Assembly (NCBI GenBank): GCA_004556925.1
Contig: SFFI01000005.1
Location: forward strand, 42,705-106,704
Direction: 5' to 3'
Origin: Clostridiales bacterium
GTDB lineage: Bacteria > Bacillota > Clostridia > Saccharofermentanales > DTU023
Length of the DNA: 64,000 nt
Positions within the stretch are counted from its first letter, which is position 1. The number at the start of each line of letters is the position of its first letter. A program made the translations under genes and the position numbers. This document shows positions 1 to 9,300 of this stretch, piece by piece. The notes beneath the pieces are model-generated. The model ran no database searches. It was not told the origin of the DNA and worked only from the letters and a program-made list of their open reading frames with translations.

Positions 1-2
1 CC

Positions 3-2150
3 GAAAAGGCCAGCCTAGCCCTTGCTCAGACCGCCCTTGACAAGCAAGGGGGTATCATCCCTGGGGACCTTATGCCTGAGGAAGAAAGTGCTTACCAAGC
101 CTACCTGGCCACGTTTGCTGCCATAACTGACCAGCCCTATCTCTTCAGCCGCTATGTTGTCCAACCCCTAGTCCAGCAATGCAGCTACCTAGCCCATGCA
201 GAGGATAATTACCAGGATATTCCCCAGAAGCTAGAGGCCCGTCTGCGTCATCCACTTTTTAGCCAAGACAGTTACGCCAGGCGCAGCTTGGAGCGCCAAA
301 AGCAGGTCTACCAGCAAAGCGCCCAGCAGCGCTTAAACTTGTCCCTGGCCCCAGAAAAGATTTTTGATGTCTTGCAAGATTCCTTTCTGCTAGATGGCTT
401 GCTTTGCCTATTTTTCTTTGCCGCCAGCCGCATGATCTTCTCCCGGGAGAGGGAAATCCAAAGCGGCCGTTTGATCGCGGCCACCCCGCGAGGGCTCCCG
501 GCCAGCGCTAGGGCTAAGCATCTCCTCTATTTTCTTGTTTCTTTGGGGGCAATTTGCCTGGTTTGGGGTTTAAGCCTGCTGTTTTTGACCAAGACGATTC
601 CCCAGGGCGACTTGGTCAGGTCCTTACAAGCTGTAGAACGCTATGACCACAGTCCTTATGTCTTGTCTGTCCGACAATACCTGTGCTGCTTTTTTCTGCA
701 AAAGCTCCTGGTTGGCCTGTCTTTGGCCGCGGTTTTGGCCTTCCTGACTAATGTTACCCGGCAGCTGAAAAGTGCCATGCTGGCCTTTTTAGGGGTCTGG
801 GCAGCTGGCGCGGCCCTTTACCTGGGGATAGATGCCAACTCTACAGCCAATCTGTTTAAGTTTTTTTCGGTCTGGGGGCTTCTGGATGCCGAATCCCTGC
901 TGGGCACGGCCACGCATATTGCGTTTTTTGGCATGCCGGTCAGCAGGCTTTGGCTGAGCCTGGGCTTTGTGAGTCTACTTTTCCTGCTTGCCTATGCCAG
1001 TAGCCACGCCTTTTATCGGAAACGGGCCTTGGAAGAACGCAGGGAGGCCCGGGGTGGTATGGTGCAAGGCCTGCCCCTGCGCCACCTGTTCGGCAGCGAA
1101 GCTTGGCGGGTATTTTTGCAGTATCGCGGCCTCATCCTAGTCTTATTGGCGGGCGGGGTCATCTGCCTGCAGGCAGGGCCCTCGCCGGAAGAGGCCTTTT
1201 CTAGTGACCGTCTTTATTATCTCTATCACCTCCGACCTGTGGAAGGAAAACTCAGTGATGCCAGTAGGCATCAGCTGGCAGAATGGGAGGAATACTACCA
1301 AAGCCTGCCTGCAAGAGCCCAGGAAATACAAGATCAATTTACAGATGGGGCAATAACAGTCGGTCAGCGGGATGCATCCCTGCACCAGCTGGATCTGGAC
1401 CAGGCTCGTGAACCCTTCTTTTATGAAGTACAGGCCCAAATTACGGCAAGCGAACAAGCAGGTTCAGGCAAATGGCCGCTCTACGTGGTGGATAAAAAAG
1501 TTTCGGAGTTTATTTTCTATGATAACCAGCGCCAAGCCCTCATGGGGCTGGCCTCGAGTTTGGTCTTGATCCTTTTGGGCAGCCAAACCCTAGGTTCCGA
1601 CAAGCAGTTGGGCATGCTGCGCCTCCTACAATCTACGCCCCGTGGCCACCAGAGCCTACTTGGGACTAAATTCCGCTGGGCCTGGCTTGGGGCCTTGAGT
1701 CTCACCCTTCTTACAACAGCTGCTGAATTCGCCAAGGCGGGGGCAGACAAAATCCGCCTGCCTTGGGAGGCTTCCCTGTATTCCCTTGCGGGCATGAGTC
1801 AGTTTCAGGTAGAAATGCCTATCTGGCTCTTTTTGCTTCTGCTTGTGGCTTATCGTTTACTCAGCTTGAGCTTACAGGCCCACCTGGTTATTGGTTTGGC
1901 CGTTGCCCTACACGCTCCGTGGGCGGTCTTGCTCCTGTCATCTGGCCTGCTTGTTTTCCCTCAGCTTGTGCAGCTTTTGACCAAAGCAAGCCTGCCAGCG
2001 TATTGGCCTTTGAGCAATGCCTTCTCGCTGGCACAAGTCCTGCCGGGCCATCATTTTGCCAGCTTGATCGCGTATTCTGTCTTGGCAATAGTAGGGATTG
2101 TCCTGAGTGACATCCTTGCCCGGCGAAAATACTTAGGGCTTCAAATCTAG
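3..2150 (+). CDS. ABC-2 type transporter permease (5' truncated by window)
   Basis: The reading frame is open from base 3, 23 codons before the first ATG at 72, so the gene starts left of the window. The product is a large polytopic membrane protein. Two hydrophobic blocks each begin with a related cytoplasmic motif: REREIQSGRLIAATPRG in the first half and SDKQLGMLRLLQSTPRG in the second. This 'LLxSTPRG' element is typical of ABC-2 permeases that work with a separate ATPase; the ATPase is probably upstream, out of view. A long, mostly hydrophilic extracytoplasmic stretch lies between the two membrane blocks. The substrate cannot be read from sequence. Family is reasonably sure, role is not. 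Confidence 0.75.
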   Translation, partial: EKASLALAQTALDKQGGIIPGDLMPEEESAYQAYLATFAAITDQPYLFSRYVVQPLVQQCSYLAHAEDNYQDIPQKLEARLRHPLFSQDSYARRSLERQKQVYQQSAQQRLNLSLAPEKIFDVLQDSFLLDGLLCLFFFAASRMIFSREREIQSGRLIAATPRGLPASARAKHLLYFLVSLGAICLVWGLSLLFLTKTIPQGDLVRSLQAVERYDHSPYVLSVRQYLCCFFLQKLLVGLSLAAVLAFLTNVTRQLKSAMLAFLGVWAAGAALYLGIDANSTANLFKFFSVWGLLDAESLLGTATHIAFFGMPVSRLWLSLGFVSLLFLLAYASSHAFYRKRALEERREARGGMVQGLPLRHLFGSEAWRVFLQYRGLILVLLAGGVICLQAGPSPEEAFSSDRLYYLYHLRPVEGKLSDASRHQLAEWEEYYQSLPARAQEIQDQFTDGAITVGQRDASLHQLDLDQAREPFFYEVQAQITASEQAGSGKWPLYVVDKKVSEFIFYDNQRQALMGLASSLVLILLGSQTLGSDKQLGMLRLLQSTPRGHQSLLGTKFRWAWLGALSLTLLTTAAEFAKAGADKIRLPWEASLYSLAGMSQFQVEMPIWLFLLLLVAYRLLSLSLQAHLVIGLAVALHAPWAVLLLSSGLLVFPQLVQLLTKASLPAYWPLSNAFSLAQVLPGHHFASLIAYSVLAIVGIVLSDILARRKYLGLQI

Positions 2151-2168
2151 GAAGATACTGAGGGCTAC

Positions 2169-2242
2169 AGCCCTAGGGAGAAAAGGTCCAAATGGAGCTA
2201 AGCCCTGGGGAGAAGAGGTCCAAATGGAGTTAAGCTCTAGGG
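2169..2242. repeat. 32-bp tandem repeat, about 2.3 copies
   Basis: Two adjacent 32-bp units (2169-2200 and 2201-2232) match at most positions, starting AGCCCTAGGGAG and AGCCCTGGGGAG, and a third partial copy runs 2233-2242. The repeat fills the gap between the permease stop and the convergent sortase gene and runs over the sortase stop codon at 2237-2239. No function is evident. Confidence 0.8.
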
Positions 2243-2980
2243 TGTGCTGATCAAGGCTGGATCGTAGTCTGTGACGTCTTCTAGGCCGGCGACGACAAAC
2301 CAACGGGAGCTGGCTTGGCCCCGGTAGCAGGTCATGATAGACACGATAGCCTCTTCCTTGTCGTAATTTTCCAGGCGTTCTTCATCTAGCATGTGGATGG
2401 CATCAGTATCTTTTTGAACAGTTTCCAGCACCTTGTAAATGTAGAGCTTATCCTTGTCGGTGATGTAGATTTTCGCGCCGATTTCTGCATCCATGAGGTT
2501 GTGGAGCAAGGTCCCCTTGCCCTGGACATGGTGGCCGGTGAGCACATAATTGCCCTTGCCCATGGGCCGGTCGGGCAGGAGTTGGCCAACCCCGGCTAGG
2601 AGGTTGATATTATCGGCATCGTTAAAAATAGCGAGATCGATATCCAGGGAGGGTATGATCAGCTCCCCGGCTATGTCTTCTGCCTTCCACTTACCTAGCA
2701 GAGGCCAAAAATCGAAGAAACCCACTTCCTTGATGGCATCAAAGGGGACATCTCCGCCGGTTCTTTGCGCGGCTTGCATTTGGTCTGCGCTGATAGCTGT
2801 CAGGTCAATATCAGAATTACGGGCCAGGAGCCAAGAATTAAAATAGGGGAGAAGGATGCCCAAGATACCCAGAACAATGAGGATAGTCCCTAGGATAGAG
2901 GTGATCTTGATCTTCTTAGCATTTTTTGCCTTCTCTTCGGGCGTTAGCTCTTTAACCGGCTTTTCTCGATCAGAAATCAT
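2237..2980 (-). CDS. srtA: Class A-type sortase
   Basis: This is a membrane-anchored cysteine transpeptidase that cleaves LPxT-type sorting signals and links the protein to peptidoglycan. An N-terminal cytoplasmic stretch rich in Lys/Glu is followed by one membrane segment (about residues 22-43) and the sortase fold. The catalytic set is visible: His in LTGHHVQGKG, Cys in SIMTCYRG and Arg in SSRWFVVAGL. The frame is open to 3085, but the upstream 35 residues look non-coding, so the ATG at 2980 (MISDREK) is preferred, although its ribosome site is weak. It is divergent from the giant LPKTA surface protein at 3344, its obvious substrate. Family assignment is firm; the class A call rests on the topology and the TxTC-like motif. 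Confidence 0.88.
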   Translation of the reverse strand: MISDREKPVKELTPEEKAKNAKKIKITSILGTILIVLGILGILLPYFNSWLLARNSDIDLTAISADQMQAAQRTGGDVPFDAIKEVGFFDFWPLLGKWKAEDIAGELIIPSLDIDLAIFNDADNINLLAGVGQLLPDRPMGKGNYVLTGHHVQGKGTLLHNLMDAEIGAKIYITDKDKLYIYKVLETVQKDTDAIHMLDEERLENYDKEEAIVSIMTCYRGQASSRWFVVAGLEDVTDYDPALISTP

Positions 2981-3292
2981 AAAAGTCTCATTTTCTATGT
3001 AGATTAAAGCACACAAGGCGGACCTGGCTCCTACATTCAGATGGCTTGGAACAGGCCCTTGTGCGCATACGCCAAAGCAAAACACTTGCTTTTCTGACGA
3101 TTAACAAGGCTCCATTATAACATGGATGCAAAAAGCGAGTTTGATCTGCCTTTTGACTTTCGGGCTATTAGCGGTAGCCAGAGGCAGAAAAGGGTCAAAA
3201 AGGTTGACTGCATTTATTACGAGTGGTACGTTAACAGAGAATTGGCTTTTTAGTAAGAGAATAAGTTTTTATTCGAATACATGCCCGGCAAA

Positions 3293-3318
3293 GATTAGTC
3301 CCAGGGATTAGTCCCAGG
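3293..3318. repeat. 13-bp perfect tandem duplication
   Basis: GATTAGTCCCAGG occurs twice without a gap (3293-3305 and 3306-3318) just ahead of the ribosome site of the giant surface protein gene. The 3086-3343 spacer otherwise holds no gene; a small open frame at 3126-3311 has no ribosome site or recognisable product. Confidence 0.8.
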
Positions 3319-3343
3319 CAAAAGGTGAGAAAGAGGAAATAGT

Positions 3344-6300
3344 ATGGTCAAAAGACGAAGTGCTGACAACGTCTCTGCGAAGTCAGGCAACTTGCTGCAA
3401 CGGGTGCAGCTTATTTTGTTAATTGTCGCTCTTTTGGTTAGCATGGTTCAACCATTTACCGGTTTATCTGTGACGGCCGAAGAAACGCCCTCTGTAGAGG
3501 AATCTGAGGAAGAACCCGGAGAAGAACCTGGAGAAGAACCTGGTGAAGAACCTGGAGAAGAACCCGGAGAAGAACCCGGAGAAGAGCCTGGAGAAGAACC
3601 TGGAGAAGAACCTGGTGAAGAACCTGGAGAAGAACCCGGAGAAGAACCCGGTGAAGAACCCGGAGAAGAACCCGGTGAAGAACCTGGTGAAGAACCCGGA
3701 GAAGAACCTGGTGAAGAATCCGGAGAGGAACCTGGTGAAGAATCCGGAGAGGAACCTGGCGAGGAACCCGAAACTCCAAAGAAAAATGATCCCTTGACTG
3801 TATACCTTTATAAGGAAGGTCAAGAACAAGCTGGAACAGATAGTACAAACATTGAAAAAGCACTTGAGGGCGGCGAATATTACCTGCCAGAAGGTGTGCC
3901 TCTAAATCTATTATTACAGCTTACCCAACAGACAGAAGAAAAAGAACTGAAGATTTCTGTTAGCAGTTTGAACGACAAAAATCTTGACGATCTCATTGGT
4001 AATATACATCCGGGTCTCGACCGCAATGAGTTTACCGTCAAGGTGGGTGACCAAACTATTACTCTTACCAAGAACCCTGAAACTGGAAAGTATGAGTTCA
4101 CGGGCAACATCTATGCAGCTTCAGAGCTGCCGCAAAAGCCCAATATGGAGACCAATATTTATCTTGGTAGCCTCAAGGGCGATTATGGTGATGGCATCAA
4201 GCTTTCGATTGAATATGGTGATCAGAGGTATACCAGCGACTTTGCCATTACTAAGAGAAAATACAGTGAGTCCATCAGCATCGGCGGTCTTGGAAGCAAG
4301 ACGACAGATGAAAAACCTCCCTATCCTGTAATTGACGGCGGTCAGACCGACGACACACCGGAAGACGGTAACCGCGTCTTGGAAGAAGCTGCCAGAATTG
4401 TCGAGGCGACGGTGAACTGGGGCAAAAATGGTGGCTTCATCAATGATCCGCTGCGCAGCAGTGACGGCGGAGGTAACGTATCACTGGATAGCCTCAACAT
4501 TACGGTCAATTTGCCCGAAGGTAAAGACGCCGAGGGCAATCCGATTTACCCTGACTACATCAAGGACGGTAAATTCCATTACTGTGATAATGGCGACGGA
4601 ACCCTGACGCTGACCCTGACCCGCGACCAGATTAGTAAAAACCTGCGCAAAGCGGAAGATGGTACATATTATTTCTCGGAGACAGGCTATCCTGAGGACA
4701 ATGAAGGCTCACAGGCCGACGAAGTCCCGCTCACACAAGCCGAACTCAGCGATGTTGTACTGAAAAATGGCAAGGATCTCGTCTATTTGGTCAAAGAAGA
4801 CGACCAGGTCAAGCGCTACTCCGTTGAAGAGCAGTTGGTGAAACAGCTGGAGAAGAGCGGCTTTTACCTGATCGGGAATGCTATCTACACAAAAGAAGAG
4901 GGAGCCGGTGAAGCAGGTGCTAAGTACACCAAGGTGGCCGTTTATCAGAAGAATGAAAAAGGCAAGTGGGGCTTCGTTGAAGTCGATGCAGACGGTAATC
5001 CGACAGATAAGGACCTCTATTACGACCACAAAGCCGATCCCAATGATGTAGAAGCAAAAGAAAATAATAATGACAAAAAGACCTATCTTACCGAGATTAC
5101 CGAAGAGAGTATTTTCCATTTTACGGAGAAATATCAGGCCAAGTACGGCTCGGTCTTTAATAAGATAGGTAAAGATGACAAGGGTAAGGTTACCGAAACG
5201 GCTGCAAAAGGTGTCCGTGAGGTTGTGGGCGGCCAGACGGCCGGAGCAGATACACCTGATGCGAGTGATGACGTGACCCGCCGCAATATTTGGGTGACAC
5301 GCGAAGAGACCACTAAGAAAGAAGATGGCACTGAAGGCAAAGAAGATGTCAGCTACTACAACGGCACCATTATTGACACAGTGCAGTACGTGATCCTTGA
5401 TGCTTCGCAAAAAGTTGTGGATAGAGTGGGCAAAACCTTTGAGATCATCAAGAATGCCCTTATCGACGAGCGAGGCGAACGTCAAACGGTTGCAGATACC
5501 GTTGAAATCAAGCGTGGTGAGGGTGGCAATACCGTCCGGAGAGATGACGGGCATGAGTATGTCACAGTGGGTGAAAAAGAATACCGCCTGGTCAATCATG
5601 CAGTCTTTCGTGTTGTAGAGGGAGTAAAAACCTTCCTTGAAGGCTTCTCCTGGTTTTCTTCCAAAGAAAATACTGACGATAATAAAATCAATCAGGATGA
5701 CACTAAAGCTCTGACCGCTGAAGACAGCGGCAAGCGTCTGGTCGTGGATAAAAATGACCAAGTTCAGAATTTTACAGCCAAGAAGAATGGAGAGGGTAAG
5801 TGGGAATTCACCCTTAAGAGTGATGGAAAAACCGTCAGTGAGGGTAAGGACAAGACAGGACCCAGTGGCCAGGATGACATCAGTGTAGAAGATGAATCTG
5901 CTCTGATCGACAGCAACCTCCGCAAGATTGCCAATAAAAAAGCCGACGGCAGCTATGAGGGCTACGCCGGCGTTAAGGACAACTATTACTACGACGGTAA
6001 GCGCTATGTGCCGATCGGCTATCATTTCGACGAAACAAGCCAGACTTACGCCAAAAATGAGGCTGGCACGGATATGCCCAGCTACGAGGAGGCGCAGAAG
6101 GCCATCAAGGCAGACAGCAAGGGTCGCTATTACTATAAAGATCTTATCGACATTGGCTTGATTCCCAACAAAATGGCCGAGCTTCTGGCGGAAAAGGGCC
6201 ATATCCTCGAGAATGTTGATGGGAAAGAACAATACAGTGGCAGTACAGAGGAGAAGGACTACGTTCAGAAGGGTGAGAACCCAGATGACATCTATGTCAA

Positions 6301-9300
6301 ACAGAAGGACAGCAGTGGTTCCACCTACTTTGTCAACGTTAAGAATGGCCACGATATCCTGAGTGATCGGGAAATCAAGGACGCAATCTTCAAAACTTGC
6401 CAGGACAAGGATGGTAACAAGAAACAGACCTACCTCGGCCAGGGCGATATTTACGACTACTACAACAACTATTTCAAGAAAATTAAGCTACGCTTCCCGG
6501 ATTTCCTGGCTGGCCCTGCCTTCGCCTATGATGCGGACGCAGCACTCTCCGGGACCTATACCGATCCGTCCAATGATACGACAAAGGACGCCATCAAGAA
6601 TGAAGAAGTCACGGATGGTGAACTGCCTGAGGCTAAGGATAGCAAGCGCTTCACGCTGAAAAATGTCAAGCCCGAAGACAAAGCCTTTGGCAAAAAAAGA
6701 CCGGATGAATTCAGTAAAGACAAGATGAACTTCGATCTCTTCAATCTCCTCTTCCGTAGCGGGGAGGGACGCGAAGGGAAATGGCGTGATGCGTATTTGA
6801 AAAAACTCTTTACAGAAGATCCGGCAAAGCTCTCAGAAGAGGATACTAAACGCCTCCAGCAGATCAAGACTAGCTACCAGCAACGCTATGGTGCGGAACT
6901 GCATTGGGGCATCCTTGATGATGGTAGCGAGGGTCTCCTCTATACCAAGAGGAATTACGATGGCACGGTGGAGACAGGCGAAGCGAAACGCAGTCTGGAC
7001 TGGACCATATACCTCAATAGTACGGCGAAGGGCGGCTATCCAGAAGCTGACAATGAGCAGCTTGTCTTCTATGACTTCCACCTGGATCCGCGTCTGGTCT
7101 ACGATGCAGTGACTTTCAACCTGCCCCGCCTCTTTTTTGACACTCTGAGCCATGTGCTTGGCGAGACCTTCAAGGGAGATCGCAATTTTGCGTACCTGGA
7201 CGATGTTGAAGAAGTCAGCTTCGGCGTTAACCCGAACTATCAGCGCAGCCGCTACCTCCAGGTAGGCGGCTGGAAGCTGGGCATGGACAATTTCCTTAAC
7301 GCCTTTGTCAACGCTCTGAATGATTACCATAAGCAAATGGCGGGTGATAAGGTGGACAAGCTGACGCTGCAGGATATTAGCGGCGAAAGTGGTCTGGTAG
7401 AGGGACAAGAAGACACAGCTCTGCAGAAGTTCATCAAGAACCTCATGGGTCAGTCCGTTAAAGCTACGGAGGATGATCAGGGCCGCAACAAGCGCTATGT
7501 TGATCTAACCGTCAAGGATATCGACTTCGGCGGCAAGGATGCAGAGGGAAAACAGCAAAAACAGAACTTCAACGTGCGCATTGATACAGTACTGGGCCGC
7601 ATCAGCATTGGCATCAAAGACTTTTTCCTGAAGACACCGGGTAAAAATGAAACGGCGACCATTGGTGATAAAACCCTTACCCTGAAAGATGGTTATAGCC
7701 CTGTCCAGCTGGCCTACGCTCAGCAACTACAAGCGTTGAAGGCGACCATCAATGACCCCGAGATCAAAACTGTCAAGGAATTGAAAGACAAGCTGGAAGA
7801 CATGCTTGGCGATGCGCCCTGCGGTGAAAGTGTGCTCGCAAGCATAGATAACTTTATTAAGGAAAGTGGAGAAGAGACTGATGCAAAGAAATTCGAGGCC
7901 CTGAGAAGCAAATTGACAGGTAACCTCGAAGAGATGGCCCTGCCCACCGCCCATATGAAAGCGGATGACAAGGGCGAGATTCCCGAGGATTACGATTTCC
8001 TGAATCGCGGCTTCAACGCCCTGCGCATCACTCTGAAAAAGAGCTTCAAACTCAATTCCGAAGAAAATAAACAGACCCAGGTCAAGATGGACATCAACAC
8101 CGTGATCGCAGATCAGGTGGAAGTCCCCTTTACGGACGAATACGGCCAGGACCTGACGAACTACGAGCTTTATCTCCGCGATGAGATCACCACACTTCTC
8201 AAAAACGCTGCCACGGAGGATTCAGACAAACTTGGGCTCACAGCGGCACAGAAGGAAAAGGCGAGCAAGATTGACCGCACGAATCCCGCTTTAGTGGATT
8301 CGCTTGTGCAGAGTCTGAGCGAAGCCCAGTACCGCAAGCTCTATAGTCTGGCCCATAAGGCAATGGCGAAAAAGATCGCTGATAAGGAGATCACGATCGA
8401 AACGCTCGTCAATGAAGATGGCGATAAGCGTACAGATTATAACCGGGCCAAGATGGGCAAAGACCTGGCGTATGATGCTCTCCAGGGCTATTACGATGCG
8501 AAAGACAAAGATGGTAATGCGATCAAGAGCGGTTTACGTGAGGCATTTGCCCAGTATAAAACCCTCATTAACGGCTATTACATAGAAGAAAATGCAGACG
8601 GAAATCTGACGGGGGTAGCAATCGACGGCGACAAATATGACATTCAAACGCCGGCCCTGGTCAATCAAAAGATTAATTTGATTGCCTATTACCTCCAGCA
8701 GCAGGGCTACAATGGTGCTTACTTTGGCAATGAGGCAGCCTATCGCCTGCAGATGGAAAAGGCTGGTGCGACTATTTTCGAGAGCGGCGATGCCTGGAAG
8801 AAAACCCGCTGCCATGATGCCATTCTCGCCTGTGCGTGTATAGTCAGTGAGGGCGGCGATGCCGACAGCGGCAAGACTGATGAAGAGGATAAAGATAGTG
8901 AGATGAATGTTGCCAAAGACCAGGTGACCATTAACTACGAATCCTCTGGCAGTCCTGATTCCGAACATCCGAAGTTCGACAAAAATTCGCCACGTGAAAA
9001 CGATTTAATCCGAGTTCAGGAAGAAAGCTGGCAAAATCCCGACGAGAAGACAGTCCAAGCCTTTGAAGAAAACCTTAAGACAAATTATTCCGACACGGAT
9101 TTAGGCCGCCTCTACCGCTCGATGACGAAGGGTCTCGACCTGCTGATTTCTAGGAACAAAGCTGCTTCTGAGGATGGCGAGACTGAGGCCGGAGCCTACC
9201 TGAGTGAAGAACAGATTGAGATGCTGAGAGGCATCACGAGTGCTGCGGACCTGAGGGCGAAGGCAAGCGACCCAGAAGGAGCTTTTAGCGAAGACGATCT

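Noticed and set aside
3126..3311. Small open frame upstream of the giant surface protein
   Set aside because: No ribosome site, and composition unlike a protein; the stretch is more likely leader sequence.
3456..3863. Several long open frames across the EEPG repeat on both strands
   Set aside because: They arise from translating the 12-bp repeat in other frames.
4709..6352. 547-residue open frame antisense to the giant surface protein
   Set aside because: It lies wholly inside a convincing gene, looks like a shadow of Asp/Lys-rich codons read backwards, and has no recognisable domain.
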